From positions 1 to 64,000 of the forward strand of contig CALGJV010000001.1 of NCBI GenBank assembly GCA_937928595.1: a stretch of 64,000 bases of DNA, read 5' to 3'. The translations under genes were made by a program, and so were the position numbers. This document shows, piece by piece, positions 33,701 through 42,437 of this stretch. The DNA is from an uncultured Phycisphaerae bacterium. GTDB taxonomy: Bacteria; Planctomycetota; Phycisphaerae; UBA1845; Fen-1342. The notes below the pieces were generated by a model. The model was not told where the DNA came from, searched no databases, and saw nothing but the letters and a program-made list of their open reading frames with translations. The stretch's first letter is position 1, and the number at the start of each line of letters is the position of its first letter.

Positions 33701-34687
33701 TCAGCCGCGGCAAGGTCCGACCGGCGCGTTCGTCGCGGCGGCCGCGCGACGTGGGCTGCGGAACGCGCAAGCGACGCGCACCGCGAGCAGCCAGCCGGCC
33801 AGTGCGAGCAGCGGGGTGGTCAGATCGGCGGCCGAGCCGGCGACGAAGGCCCGCACGACCTGCGTGCCCAGCGCGACGGCACCGACCAGCAGAAAGGCGA
33901 GCGGAATGCCCCGGCGGCCGGCCGCGAGCAGACACAGGCCCGTCAAGACGGTGAAGAGCGCGATCCGCTCGGTCGTGCGGACGATCAGCACCGGCAGCGG
34001 CAACAGGAAGTCGCGGGCGAACGGGACCCAGTTGACACACGGCTCGGCCTGCCACGAGCGCCTGGGCAGGTGCGACGGCAGAACGGCGACCACCACGAGC
34101 GGCAGGGCGACGAGCAGCGCCAGCTTTGCGCCCGCCCGGAGCAGTGCGGTGTTTCGGAGCCATGGCAACAGGTACGCGTGGGCGGCGGCGTGGACGGCGC
34201 GCAGGCCGTGCTGCGCGACCGGGGCCGCTAGCGCCCCGCAGGCGGCCGCGGCCGTGTTGACCGCCACGTCGGTCAGGCTGCTGACGCGGGACGGCATGGC
34301 CTGCTGCGCCAGCTCGGTCAGGTAGCTGAGGGCGGCGCTCAGCGCGACCGCCAGGTAGAAGTCGGCCCAGCCGGCCCGGCCGCGACGCCGCAGGAGGAGC
34401 CGGAACGCGATACCGACGGGGAGGTACACCGCGAAGTTGGTGGTGACATCGTCCCAGCCGGAGGGCGTCCAGGCGGGTGACCAGCGCCAGGAATCGACGG
34501 GCCTCAGCCACGCGCGGCCGTCGGTACCGAGCGGCCCGTTCGTGCCCCAGACGATGAGTGTGAGCGCCGCCACGGCCGCCCACCGCAGCGTTCGCCGGCG
34601 GAGCACGGGCGGCTTCGCGGGCGTGCCGCCCGTCGTCTCGTCCGTCCGGCGGTCACGGAACACACAGGCGGGTCCGAGTCCGGGCAC
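33701..34687 (-). CDS. VanZ-family membrane protein
   Basis: A 328-residue membrane protein with about seven helices. The first half is VanZ-like: an RWAAVAALTLIVWGTNGPLG helix, TTNFAVYLPVGIAFRLLL, and LTELAQQAMPSRVSSLTDVA followed by the conserved VNTAAAACGAL. VanZ proteins are common in exosortase-A EPS loci, but their job there is unknown; in enterococci VanZ gives low-level teicoplanin resistance. The second half (about 175-310) adds more helices without recognised motifs. Start is GTG, with no better candidate. It is separated from neighbours by over 200 bp on both sides. Confidence 0.72.
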   Translation of the reverse strand: MPGLGPACVFRDRRTDETTGGTPAKPPVLRRRTLRWAAVAALTLIVWGTNGPLGTDGRAWLRPVDSWRWSPAWTPSGWDDVTTNFAVYLPVGIAFRLLLRRRGRAGWADFYLAVALSAALSYLTELAQQAMPSRVSSLTDVAVNTAAAACGALAAPVAQHGLRAVHAAAHAYLLPWLRNTALLRAGAKLALLVALPLVVVAVLPSHLPRRSWQAEPCVNWVPFARDFLLPLPVLIVRTTERIALFTVLTGLCLLAAGRRGIPLAFLLVGAVALGTQVVRAFVAGSAADLTTPLLALAGWLLAVRVACAFRSPRRAAAATNAPVGPCRG

Positions 34688-34898
34688 GCGCTTCCTTCCC
34701 GAGCCGGTCCCGGAATAACCGGGGTCGCGAGGGCCGGCGCGGGGCGCGGACTCGCGGGCTCACGAAGTGCTAGGCCCGGTCGAAGGGTGAGTTCAAGCGC
34801 GGGATTCGCGCGGGACGCGGTGGCGCCGGACGGGTCCGATAGACGCGGGGCGCGTCGAAGAAGAGGGGTGCCGGCGAACGAGACTGCCGCGGGCGGAA
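34688..34898. other. Intergenic region between VanZ and lipoprotein genes
   Basis: 211 bp containing a short GC inverted repeat around 34711-34722 (CCCGG and CCGGGG flanking AATAA). There is no T-tract, so it is not a convincing terminator. No gene or known RNA is seen. Confidence 0.35.
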
Positions 34899-35714
34899 CT
34901 ACCAGCGCGGGTAGTACGGCGGCAGCCACCAGCGCTCATTGAGCGGTGTCTGCCAGCGACTGGGTTGCGTGGAGGGCGACGGCTGGTCGCGGCCGACGAG
35001 CTCGCGCAGGGCGGCCTCGACGTAGCCCTCGAACTGGCGCTGCGCCTGGTAGCGGGCGTCATCGCGGCGGTGGTCCCCGATGCGCGGATTGGGGGAGGAC
35101 TCGATGCCCTCCGCGTCGAGAATCCGGGCGGTGGCGTAGATCGTCGCGAGCGGCGTCGCCGTGGGGGTGTCGTAGAGGATGCCGACGGATTGCGCGGAGT
35201 TCGCACCAAGCTCGCTCGCGGCGTAGACCACGAGCAGGTTCGCGCCGAGGCGATGGGCCGCGGCACACAGTGCCGCCGGCGTCTGACCCTCGATCTTGGT
35301 GGACCGCGGGCTCAGGAAGATGACGTCACGCAGCGCGCGCAGGCCGCGCATCCGCTCCGTCCAGCACGCCTCGTCCATCGGCCGCAGGGGGCGGAGGGTG
35401 AGTTCCAGGGGCCACGCACCGGCCCGCAGCGGCGCGACGGCCGCCGGCGGGGCGTCCTCGCTGGTCGTCGTCGGCACGGTGTCTGCGTCGCGCGGGGCGA
35501 GGCGCGCGATCGCCAGCGCGCAAGGGAAACGCCCGACCGTGTTGCCCGGGGCGGTCAGGGCGTAGCCGCTCGCGGGCACCGTGAGATCGGCGGCCAGGTC
35601 GCCGATTTCGACCGCGGGCTCGTACGTGACGAGGGTCTGCTTCTGGCTGCACGCGGTGAGCAGCGCCAGTCCGGCCGCAAGACCGGTTGTCCAGCGAAGG
35701 CTGCGGGTCGTCAT
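34899..35714 (-). CDS. Lipoprotein of unknown function in the EPS locus
   Basis: A 271-residue lipoprotein with signal peptide and lipobox LLTAC (Cys22). The mature part contains FLSPRSTKIEGQTPAALCAA, AAHRLGANLLVVYAASELGA and an ATIYATARILDAEG strand, arranged like the periplasmic lipoproteins that sense or stabilise envelope components. I do not recognise a named family. Its C-terminus is Pro/Tyr/Trp-rich (WWLPPYYPRW). The ATG has AGGAG 8 nt upstream. It diverges from the initiating sugar transferase gene; an EPS-type element lies 70 nt before its start. Confidence 0.75.
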   Translation of the reverse strand: MTTRSLRWTTGLAAGLALLTACSQKQTLVTYEPAVEIGDLAADLTVPASGYALTAPGNTVGRFPCALAIARLAPRDADTVPTTTSEDAPPAAVAPLRAGAWPLELTLRPLRPMDEACWTERMRGLRALRDVIFLSPRSTKIEGQTPAALCAAAHRLGANLLVVYAASELGANSAQSVGILYDTPTATPLATIYATARILDAEGIESSPNPRIGDHRRDDARYQAQRQFEGYVEAALRELVGRDQPSPSTQPSRWQTPLNERWWLPPYYPRW

Positions 35715-35784
35715 GACGGCACTCCTGCGATCTCCGTTCGGCGGCACGCCGCGGCGCAGACGCGCATCCGCGGAGCGCACCGGT

Positions 35785-35792
35785 GTTATCGG
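35785..35792 (-). promoter_or_regulatory. CCGATAAC element before the lipoprotein gene
   Basis: CCGATAAC on the minus strand, 70 nt before the ATG at 35714. Same orientation rule as the other EPS elements. Confidence 0.38.
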
Positions 35793-35874
35793 GAATTCTG
35801 CGGGCGGGCTCGCGTTCGGTGGGGGCCTCGGCGCAAATCGCGAGCGGCGGTGTTCATGCCCCCCGGATGGCCGG

Positions 35875-35882
35875 CCGATATC
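35875..35882 (+). promoter_or_regulatory. CCGATATC element before the initiating sugar transferase gene
   Basis: CCGATATC, a variant of the EPS element, lies 38 nt before the GTG at 35921 and reads toward it. It forms the second half of a divergent pair with the element at 35785. Confidence 0.28.
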
Positions 35883-35920
35883 CCCGGGCGGCACGATCCC
35901 GAGAAGCGCCGAGGTTCACC

Positions 35921-37501
35921 GTGTCGCCGTCACGGCCCACCCTGCTCGCTCTGCCCGAATCCGAAGTCGCGGTCCCGGTCGCGAGGGAGCCGGCCGCGCA
36001 GCCCTTGCGGGCGCGCGCCGCGCTGCCCGATTCGGAACGGGTGCGCGAGGAGGCCCTGCCGGAGCGACGGCGGCAGTGCTTGCGCCGGTTCGTGTTGTCG
36101 CTCTCGCCCCAAGCCTGGGGCGGGCTCGACATGATCGTCATCGCGGCGGCGGTCTCCGCGGCACACGGCGGGCTCGTCGAAGTGACGGGCTACGCGTGGC
36201 TCCCCAGCCCGCTGCTCACGATCCCGACCTACTGCCTCGCGTTCCTCGTCGCGGCCCTGGTTTTCGGACTCTACGAACGCCGCACCCTGCTCGAGCGCAG
36301 CCGCATCCTGCTTCGGTGCACGCTGGCCCTGACCCTGGGCCTAACGCTGGCGCTGGCGTTTCTCGGGCTCGTGCTCTACGAGAGCATCAGCCGCTGGCTG
36401 GCGTTGCTGGTGGCCGCGGGGTACGTGACGGTCGCGATTCCGCTGCGGCTGTACGCCCACGCGGCGATCACCAGCCGGCGGGTCCGCGTGCTGTGCGTGG
36501 GAGGAGGCGAGTCCATCCAGCGGCTGGTCCGCACGCTCCGACACCTGCACCACCGACACTACCAGGTCGTGGGCCGCGTGGAACTCGTGGAGGGGGCGCG
36601 GCGCCTCGTGGCGGGGGCCGTCGGCTGTGCCGCGTTGCCGCAGTTCCGCAGCCGCGAGGAGCTCGAGTTCGACGCGGCCTGCCCGAAGCTCGGGTCGCTT
36701 TTGGCGCTGCGCGGCCTGTTGCGGCAGCATGGCGTCGACGACGTCATCGTCGGGGCCGAACTGACCCACCATGCGCAGATCGGACCGGTCGTCTCCACCT
36801 GCCTGGAGGAGCAGCGGCGCGTGACCGACCCGGCCACGTTCGTCGAGAAACTGCTCGGCGAGGTACCGGCCGACTCGGTCGCGACCGGGTGGTTCCTGAG
36901 CGCCGACCTCCAGCAGCGCGCGAGCTATGACGGCGCGAAGCGCGTGCTGGACGTCACGGCGTCGCTGGCCGGGCTGCTCCTGACGCTGCCCCTCTGGCCG
37001 CTGATCGCGCTGGCCATCCGGCTGACCAGCCCCGGGCCGGTCCTGTTCCGCCAGGTCCGCGTGGGGCAGCACGGGCGGTTGTTCACCATCTACAAGTTCC
37101 GCACGATGCGGGCCGACGCGGAGAAAGACGGCGCGCAGTGGGCCCGCGCGAACGACCAGCGGGTCACGCGCGTGGGGCGGTTCCTGCGGCGCAGTCGGCT
37201 CGACGAGCTGCCGCAGCTTCTCAACATCCTCCGCGGCGACATGTCCCTCGTCGGTCCGCGTCCGGAGCGCCCCGAGTTCGTGCGCGAGCTCGAGCAGCTG
37301 ATTCCGCACTACCGTCTGCGGCACGTCATCAAGCCCGGGCTGACGGGCTGGGCCCAGATCCACTACGGCTACGGCGCCAGCGTGGCCGACGCCCATCGCA
37401 AGCTGTGCTTTGACCTGTACTACCTGAAGCACCGCTCGATCGACCTCGACCTGTCCATCCTGATCCGCACCGTGGGCACCTTCGTGCTCGGGGCGCGGTG
37501 A
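35921..37501 (+). CDS. Initiating polyprenyl-phosphate sugar-1-phosphate transferase
   Basis: A 526-residue membrane enzyme (polyisoprenyl-phosphate hexose-1-phosphate transferase; WbaP/EpsB type) that starts the repeat unit by loading a sugar phosphate onto undecaprenyl phosphate. The N-terminal half has about four helices and a nucleotide-fold domain (RVRVLCVGGGESIQRL, TFVEKLLGEVPADSV). Then come a further helix and the catalytic domain with RVGQHGRLFTIYKFRTMRAD, SRLDELPQLLNILRGDMSLV, GPRPERPEF and KPGLTGWAQI. Start is uncertain: GTG with GAGG 6 nt upstream is preferred to an ATG at 35867 that lacks a ribosome site. It matches the PEP-CTERM-associated sugar transferase type. Confidence 0.9.
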   Translation: MSPSRPTLLALPESEVAVPVAREPAAQPLRARAALPDSERVREEALPERRRQCLRRFVLSLSPQAWGGLDMIVIAAAVSAAHGGLVEVTGYAWLPSPLLTIPTYCLAFLVAALVFGLYERRTLLERSRILLRCTLALTLGLTLALAFLGLVLYESISRWLALLVAAGYVTVAIPLRLYAHAAITSRRVRVLCVGGGESIQRLVRTLRHLHHRHYQVVGRVELVEGARRLVAGAVGCAALPQFRSREELEFDAACPKLGSLLALRGLLRQHGVDDVIVGAELTHHAQIGPVVSTCLEEQRRVTDPATFVEKLLGEVPADSVATGWFLSADLQQRASYDGAKRVLDVTASLAGLLLTLPLWPLIALAIRLTSPGPVLFRQVRVGQHGRLFTIYKFRTMRADAEKDGAQWARANDQRVTRVGRFLRRSRLDELPQLLNILRGDMSLVGPRPERPEFVRELEQLIPHYRLRHVIKPGLTGWAQIHYGYGASVADAHRKLCFDLYYLKHRSIDLDLSILIRTVGTFVLGAR

Positions 37502-37544
37502 GTGCGCGCCGCCGGCGCCGCGTAAACCGTGCGCCCGGGGATCT

Positions 37545-37552
37545 CCGATAAG
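37545..37552 (+). promoter_or_regulatory. CCGATAAG element before the deacetylase/GNAT unit
   Basis: CCGATAAG, 64 nt before the GTG at 37617. A TAAA tetramer at 37523-37526 lies 18 nt upstream of the element, close to but not at the spacing of a sigma-28 promoter. Confidence 0.4.
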
Positions 37553-37616
37553 ACAACGGCGTTCGTCGGGACCGCCCGCCGATGGTGCGCGCGGCCGCCG
37601 ACGCGGAGCGACCGAC

Positions 37617-38618
37617 GTGCCCGGAGCAACCCGCCGTCCGATATTCCGTGAAGCTGCCCTGTCGGCGCTGGAGCGTTGCGGGGTGTTCAAGCGCGCGTTC
37701 CAGCAACGCCGCGCGCTGCGGGTGCTCTGCTACCACGGCGTCTGCGCGGACGACGAGGCGGGCGCGCCGTGGGTGCCGGCCACGTTCGTGACGGCCGGCG
37801 CGTTCGCGGCCCAGCTCGACATGCTGCGACGCTACGGGCCGGCGGTGACCGTCGCGGAGTGGCTGGCCGCGGACCCCGACGCGCCGGCCGAAAGCGCGTG
37901 GGCGATCACGTTCGATGACGTGGCGGCGTGCGCCTTCGACCACGCGCGGCCGGTGCTGGCCCGGTACGGCGTGCGGGCGACGTGGTACATCGCGACGGGG
38001 CACGTGACCAGCGGGCGGCTGTTCGACAGCGATGTCGTGCGGCTGGTGCGCGCGTGCCCCGAACTCGTGTCGCCCGCGGCGCGGGAGGCGGCGGAACACA
38101 TCGTGCGCCGGCGCGGCGGTCACAAGCGCTGTCCGGTTGACGAACTGCGTGCGGCCCTAGGGTCCGCCGAAGCCGAACTGCGGACACGGCTGCCGGCGCC
38201 GGCCTACGCCGCTTTGCGGGCCGTGAGCTGGGAGCAGGTAACCGCCCTCGCGGCGGAAGGGCACGAGATCGGCGGGCACACCGTCGATCACGCGATTCTT
38301 GGTGTTCAGACTGCGGCCGAACGCGACCGGCAGGTGGATGAGTGCGTCTCGGCTTTGCGGCAGCGGCTCGGCTGCCCCGTTCTGGGGTTTGCGTTCCCGA
38401 ACGGCGGCCCGGGGGATTTCGGGCCGGGCGACGAGCAGCGGCTGGCGGCGGCGGGCGTGCGCTACGCCGTGACGACGCGGTGTGGCGACGCGGATCGGCG
38501 TCATCCGTACGCGCTGAACCGCGTCTGCGTCGGCGGCCGGCACACACGGGCGTCGTTTGCGCTGGAGCTGTCGGGCTGGCTGGACCGACGGCGTCTCATG
38601 CAGCAGGGGTGGCTGTGA
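37617..38618 (+). CDS. Polysaccharide deacetylase (NodB domain)
   Basis: A 333-residue deacetylase of a different subtype from the one at 23719. It has LRVLCYHGV (about 34-42), AITFDDVAACAFDHA with the metal Asp pair at about 100-101, ATWYIATGHV, and later AAEGHEIGGHTVDH with the His pair, then GFAFPNGGPGDFGP. No signal peptide is evident. It begins a rightward three-gene unit; the next gene overlaps by GTGA. It probably modifies an amino sugar of the EPS. Confidence 0.87.
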   Translation: MPGATRRPIFREAALSALERCGVFKRAFQQRRALRVLCYHGVCADDEAGAPWVPATFVTAGAFAAQLDMLRRYGPAVTVAEWLAADPDAPAESAWAITFDDVAACAFDHARPVLARYGVRATWYIATGHVTSGRLFDSDVVRLVRACPELVSPAAREAAEHIVRRRGGHKRCPVDELRAALGSAEAELRTRLPAPAYAALRAVSWEQVTALAAEGHEIGGHTVDHAILGVQTAAERDRQVDECVSALRQRLGCPVLGFAFPNGGPGDFGPGDEQRLAAAGVRYAVTTRCGDADRRHPYALNRVCVGGRHTRASFALELSGWLDRRRLMQQGWL

Positions 38619-39778
38619 ACGTCACGCGCATCACGGACTGGCGCGATCCGCGGCTGGCCGCCTGGCCGGCGCTGGCGGCGGCTTGCCCGCCGGCGAGCGT
38701 GTTCACGACGCGGACGTGGGCCGAAGCGTGGCACCGGCATATCGCGCCGGAGGCGGAGTTGGCAGTGCTGCTGCTGACGTCGGCGGACGGGCGCGCGGCG
38801 GGCCTTCTGCCCGGATGCGTGCGGCGCATCCATGGCGCCCGCTGGTTGACGTTTCTGGGCCGGGAAGTTGTGAGCGGCGACCATCTCGACCTGCTGTGCG
38901 CCGACGCGGATCGGCCGGCCTGCCTCGCGGCGCTGGCCAACTACGTGCTGCGCGCGGGAGACCTGGACGGGCTCCGGCTGGGCGAGCTGCACCGCAGCGG
39001 CCCGACGCACGCATTTCTGCGGGAGTGGGCGCAGACGCGCGGCCTGGACTGGGCGGAACGCGAGCCGCAGATCGTGCCGTTCGCCCGGCTGCCACGAACG
39101 TACGAAGACTTCGTAGCGGGTCTGTCAAGCAATATGCGGTACCACGTGCGGCGCCGCACGCGCCAGGCGTTGGCGTCCGGCGCGCGCTTGCGAACGGTTT
39201 CGCAGGCGGCGGAGGTGGACGCGGCGCTCTGCGACCTGGTGCGGCTGCACGCCCGCCGCTGGTCCCGCGATGGCTTGGGCGGCAACTTCCGCAACCCCCG
39301 CAAGGTGATGATGCTGCGGGCGGTCTGCGCGGAGCTGGCGACGGCCGCGGCGGCGCGCGCCGCGCTGCTCGAGACGGACGACGGCTGGGGCGGGTGGCGC
39401 GCGACGGCGGTGCTGCTCGCCTTTCACTGGCGTCAGACGGCTTATTTCTACCAGATGGGCTGGGACCCGGAGGGCCCCTTTCCCAGTGCAGGAGTGGTCG
39501 TGATGGCCGAAAGCATCGCCGACGCAATCCGCTGCGGCTGCACGCATTACGACTTCCTGCGCGGCGCGGAGGAGTACAAATGGAAGTGGACTTCGCAGTT
39601 CGTCGAGCAGACGACGCTGGCGATCGGCTGGCGGCTGCCGGCCCGGACGGCGTTGCTGGCCACGCGCTGGAACGACCGGCTCAAGGCCGCGGTGCGGAGC
39701 GCGCTGGGACCCCGCTCCTGGAACGCGCTGCGGCGCCTGGTGACCGCACGAGCAGCGTCGGACCGACCCACGCCGTAG
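38615..39778 (+). CDS. CelD/BcsL-like GNAT acetyltransferase
   Basis: A 387-residue double-GNAT protein of the kind annotated as CelD/BcsL family in cellulose and EPS clusters. Marks are WPALAAACPPASVFTTRTW near the start, SSNMRYHVRRRTRQALASGA in the middle, and the C-terminal ADAIRCGCTHYDFLRGAEEY segment with EEYKWKWTS. It may acetylate or otherwise acylate the polymer. The GTG start overlaps the deacetylase stop (GTGA), indicating coupling. Several low-similarity traits (FDY/YDF-R-G) show a distant relation to the FemAB protein at 19362. Confidence 0.82.
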   Translation: MNVTRITDWRDPRLAAWPALAAACPPASVFTTRTWAEAWHRHIAPEAELAVLLLTSADGRAAGLLPGCVRRIHGARWLTFLGREVVSGDHLDLLCADADRPACLAALANYVLRAGDLDGLRLGELHRSGPTHAFLREWAQTRGLDWAEREPQIVPFARLPRTYEDFVAGLSSNMRYHVRRRTRQALASGARLRTVSQAAEVDAALCDLVRLHARRWSRDGLGGNFRNPRKVMMLRAVCAELATAAAARAALLETDDGWGGWRATAVLLAFHWRQTAYFYQMGWDPEGPFPSAGVVVMAESIADAIRCGCTHYDFLRGAEEYKWKWTSQFVEQTTLAIGWRLPARTALLATRWNDRLKAAVRSALGPRSWNALRRLVTARAASDRPTP

Positions 39779-40566
39779 GGTTCGCCGACGCGGCCGGCCG
39801 CGTCGAGGTCTTCCGCGCGCGTTTCACGGCGGCCATCGACGCCGGGAGTCCGTCCGCGGCCGCGCGGCGCTGGCGGCTGGGGCGCTTCGAGCGCGGCCTG
39901 CGCCTGGCCGACGAGCTCGAGGCCCGGTTCGGATCGCTGGCCGGCCGCCGCATACTGGACGTGGGGGCAGCGCACGGCGGGGATGTGGCGGCGCTCTGCG
40001 CACGCGGCGCGCAATGCGTCGGCGCGGACCTGTTCGACCACGACTACGAGCGCCTGACGGCGACGCTGCAGGCGGGGGACGCGTTGCGGTTCGAGCGCTT
40101 CGACTGCACGCGGCCCTGGCCGCTGCCCGACGCCGCGTTCGACGTGGTCCTGTCGATGTCGGTGCTTGAGCTCGTGCCGGACCTCAACGCGTTCTTCACC
40201 GAGCTGTTCCGGGTGCTCAAACCGGGCGGCATCGCCGTGGTCGATACGGGCACGATCGTGCGCATGGCCCGCTGCGACCCGCTGTTCAAGCTGCCGCTGC
40301 TGGGACTGCTGCCCACGCGGCTGCGGGTCTGGATCGCCCACCGGTTCTTCGGCCGGACCTATCGGTTCCCCGTGGCGCCGCACACATTCTGGTCGGCCCG
40401 GATGTTCGCGCGGTTTACCCGGCCGCGCGGCTACCGCGTGGAGCCGTGCAAGTTCGCGGGCAGCCCGCTCATGGCGCGGCTGCGCCGCTGGCCGTTGGGG
40501 TGGCTGTGGCAGGCGCTGGCACGCTGGCTGGCGTACGACTTCGTGCTTCTGCGCCCGGCCCATTGA
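39718..40566 (+). CDS. SAM-dependent methyltransferase (start uncertain)
   Basis: The frame encodes a class I methyltransferase. It has FGSLAGRRILDVGAAHGGDV for SAM binding, then GADLFDHDYERL, PLPDAAFDVVLSMSVLELVP, and a C-terminal hydrophobic part with WPLGWLWQALARWLAYDFVL. It is related to methyltransferase 11-type enzymes of EPS clusters. There is no ATG, GTG or TTG in frame between the stop of the GNAT gene and the SAM motif. The position given starts at an in-frame CTG inside the GNAT gene and is only a guess; frameshifting or an unusual start is possible. Its last 98 bp overlap, tail to tail, the glycosyltransferase gene on the other strand. Confidence 0.7.
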   Translation: MERAAAPGDRTSSVGPTHAVGFADAAGRVEVFRARFTAAIDAGSPSAAARRWRLGRFERGLRLADELEARFGSLAGRRILDVGAAHGGDVAALCARGAQCVGADLFDHDYERLTATLQAGDALRFERFDCTRPWPLPDAAFDVVLSMSVLELVPDLNAFFTELFRVLKPGGIAVVDTGTIVRMARCDPLFKLPLLGLLPTRLRVWIAHRFFGRTYRFPVAPHTFWSARMFARFTRPRGYRVEPCKFAGSPLMARLRRWPLGWLWQALARWLAYDFVLLRPAH

Positions 40567-41752
40567 GCGGACCGCGGCCGTCGCCGGGCGGGGGCCCGAG
40601 GCCGAGGGTCGCGCGCAGCTCGGCCCAACGCTGCCCGGGGTCGTACGTCCGCTTCACGAACGCATGTCCCGCCTGTCCGTACCGTGCGCGGCGCTCGGGG
40701 TCGCGGGCGAGCGCGAGCAGGGCGGCCGCGTGCGCCTCGACGTCCCCCGGCTCGAACAGCAGACCGCTCACCCCGGACTGCACGGTCTCGCACACGCCGC
40801 CGCTGCGGCCGGTGATGACCGGCAGTCCGGCCCCGAGCGCCTCGACGACGGCGACGCCGAAGGATTCCTCCTGCCCGGTCAGCGGCCCGCGGCAGTTGTG
40901 CGCCGTGAACAGGTCGCTCTCGGCCCGCAGGCGTGCGCCGGTCGCGGCGTCCACCGCTCCCAGGAGGCGGATGCGATCGGCGAAGCGCGAGCGGCGGCGC
41001 AACAGCTCGCAGGTGGTACGCAGGTAGCCGTCGCCGGCCATGTCCAGGGTGGCGTCCAGACCCTGCTCGCAGGCGCGCTCGAACGCGCGGATCGTCAGAT
41101 CGGGGCCCTTGCAGTCAACGAGGCGGCCCAGGTAGAGCACGCGGAGGCCGCGCGTCCGCGGCGGACGCATCGGCAGCGTGGCGGGCACCGCGATTCCATA
41201 CGGCTGATAAACCCGGCGGTGGGCAGGGATCCCGGCGGCCGCCAGCCGGCAAATCACGCCGTGCGAATTCGCCAGCAGCAGCGCGCGCTCGGCCAGCGCA
41301 CGAGCCGCGGCGCGATAGTCCGGCGGGAACCGCCGCTCTGCGGGCCGGTCTTCGCAACGCAGGTCCCACTCGGTGTCGTAGCCGTGGACGTAGACGAACA
41401 CTTCGACGTCCGTCGTCTCCCAGACGCGGCGCAGCGTGAGCGCGAAGTCGAGGTAGTGGACCAGCACGCGGCGGATGCGATACCGCCGCAAGGCGGCGCG
41501 GAGCCGGTCCGCCACGCGCGCGGGACGCCAGCCCGGGAGGCCGGACGCCACCCGTCGCAGCGCGCGCCGCCAGCGGGGCGCCTCCGCGTCGCGCGGCGCG
41601 AGCGGCACGAGCGGCACGCCCTCGACCGAGTCGCCGCGGACCGCGTCGGTCGTCGCGACGGCGGCGAGGTCGGCGCGCAGGGCCGCGAACATCCGGATCA
41701 TCCACAGTTCGGATGGGCGCTGCCAGGTCGGTGTGAGCAGGAGCAGGCTCAT
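40469..41752 (-). CDS. Glycosyltransferase (GT4)
   Basis: A 427-residue GT4 enzyme. It begins MSLLLLTPTWQRPSELWMIR; further marks are VFVYVHGYDTEWDLRCEDRP, LLLANSHGVICRLAAAGIP, VLYLGRLVDCKGPDLTIRAF and TGQEESFGVAVVEALGAGLP (donor-site Glu). The last 33 residues are a Pro/Ala/Ser-rich tail encoded opposite the methyltransferase gene, which may be a readthrough extension of the original protein. It is the last gene of the leftward ABC-exporter unit. Confidence 0.85.
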   Translation of the reverse strand: MSLLLLTPTWQRPSELWMIRMFAALRADLAAVATTDAVRGDSVEGVPLVPLAPRDAEAPRWRRALRRVASGLPGWRPARVADRLRAALRRYRIRRVLVHYLDFALTLRRVWETTDVEVFVYVHGYDTEWDLRCEDRPAERRFPPDYRAAARALAERALLLANSHGVICRLAAAGIPAHRRVYQPYGIAVPATLPMRPPRTRGLRVLYLGRLVDCKGPDLTIRAFERACEQGLDATLDMAGDGYLRTTCELLRRRSRFADRIRLLGAVDAATGARLRAESDLFTAHNCRGPLTGQEESFGVAVVEALGAGLPVITGRSGGVCETVQSGVSGLLFEPGDVEAHAAALLALARDPERRARYGQAGHAFVKRTYDPGQRWAELRATLGLGPPPGDGRGPLNGPGAEARSRTPASVPAPATATPTASGAAAP

Positions 41753-41756
41753 GGGT

Positions 41757-42437
41757 TCACCCCGGCGCACCGCCGGCCGGCGCCAGCCCCACCCGGCGGG
41801 CCAGGGTATGGAGCGGGTGCAGCCACCGCGGCGCGGGCCGCGGCCGGCGGCGTTCCGGCTCGAGGCGCGGCGCGGCGCGGTCGCCGGCGGGAAAGACGAC
41901 GATCAGCGTGTCGTTGTCGTCCACGCGGGTCGCGCAGCGGCCGATGCGGTGGAAATCCAGCGCCCGCCAGAAGCTCCGATGGATCTCCAGCGGGTTGCCG
42001 CAGGCCGCCTCCTGCGCAACGGGACGAGCGGGGGTCGTCACCAGGACGGCCTGACGGGCCCGGACCCGGCAGGCCCGCAGAAGGGCCTCCCCGTCCGCGT
42101 GGTCGATATGCTCGAGGCAGTCCCCCAGGAAGATCAGGTCGTAATCGTCCGCGCGGAGGATCTGCGTGCGCATGTCGCCCACGAAGATCGTGTTGTAGAA
42201 GTAGGCGTGCGCGGGCGTCAGGTAGGCGGCGTGCCCCTCGATGCCGTCGATTCGCACGCGCCAGTTCTCGCGCTGGTACCGGGCCGGGTCGTGCTCCGAC
42301 TGCACGATGTCGGTGTATTCGCGAAAGAGGTGTCCCCACTTGCCGAACCCGACGCCGATGTCCAAGATCGACGCGGGCTGCAACTGCCGGACCACGCTCA
42401 GCACGATCGGAATGTGGTTCGGTCTACTGGACGGCAT
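41757..42437 (-). CDS. SAM-dependent methyltransferase of the ABC-exporter unit
   Basis: A 226-residue methyltransferase. It has ASILDIGVGFGKWGHLFREY for SAM binding, IDGIEGHAAYLTPAHAYFY, then YDLIFLGDCLEHIDHADGEA. Such enzymes stand beside Wzt genes, where methylation of the non-reducing end can cap the chain and be recognised by the Wzt C-terminal domain. The ATG overlaps the end of the ABC ATPase gene by 14 bp; the glycosyltransferase follows 4 bp later. Arg/Pro-rich tail. Confidence 0.82.
   Translation of the reverse strand: MPSSRPNHIPIVLSVVRQLQPASILDIGVGFGKWGHLFREYTDIVQSEHDPARYQRENWRVRIDGIEGHAAYLTPAHAYFYNTIFVGDMRTQILRADDYDLIFLGDCLEHIDHADGEALLRACRVRARQAVLVTTPARPVAQEAACGNPLEIHRSFWRALDFHRIGRCATRVDDNDTLIVVFPAGDRAAPRLEPERRRPRPAPRWLHPLHTLARRVGLAPAGGAPG

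Noticed and set aside
33701-34687. VanZ-like protein as the missing exosortase
   Set aside because: Its first half matches VanZ. I see no Cys followed by the spaced Arg and His residues that make up the exosortase active site.
37523-37552. Sigma-28 (FliA) type promoter, because GCCGATAA is the sigma-28 -10 consensus
   Set aside because: Three of the EPS elements do contain GCCGATAA, but none has TAAA at the required 15-bp spacing. The best case (37523) has 17 bases between TAAA and TCCGATAA. No flagellar gene is in the window.
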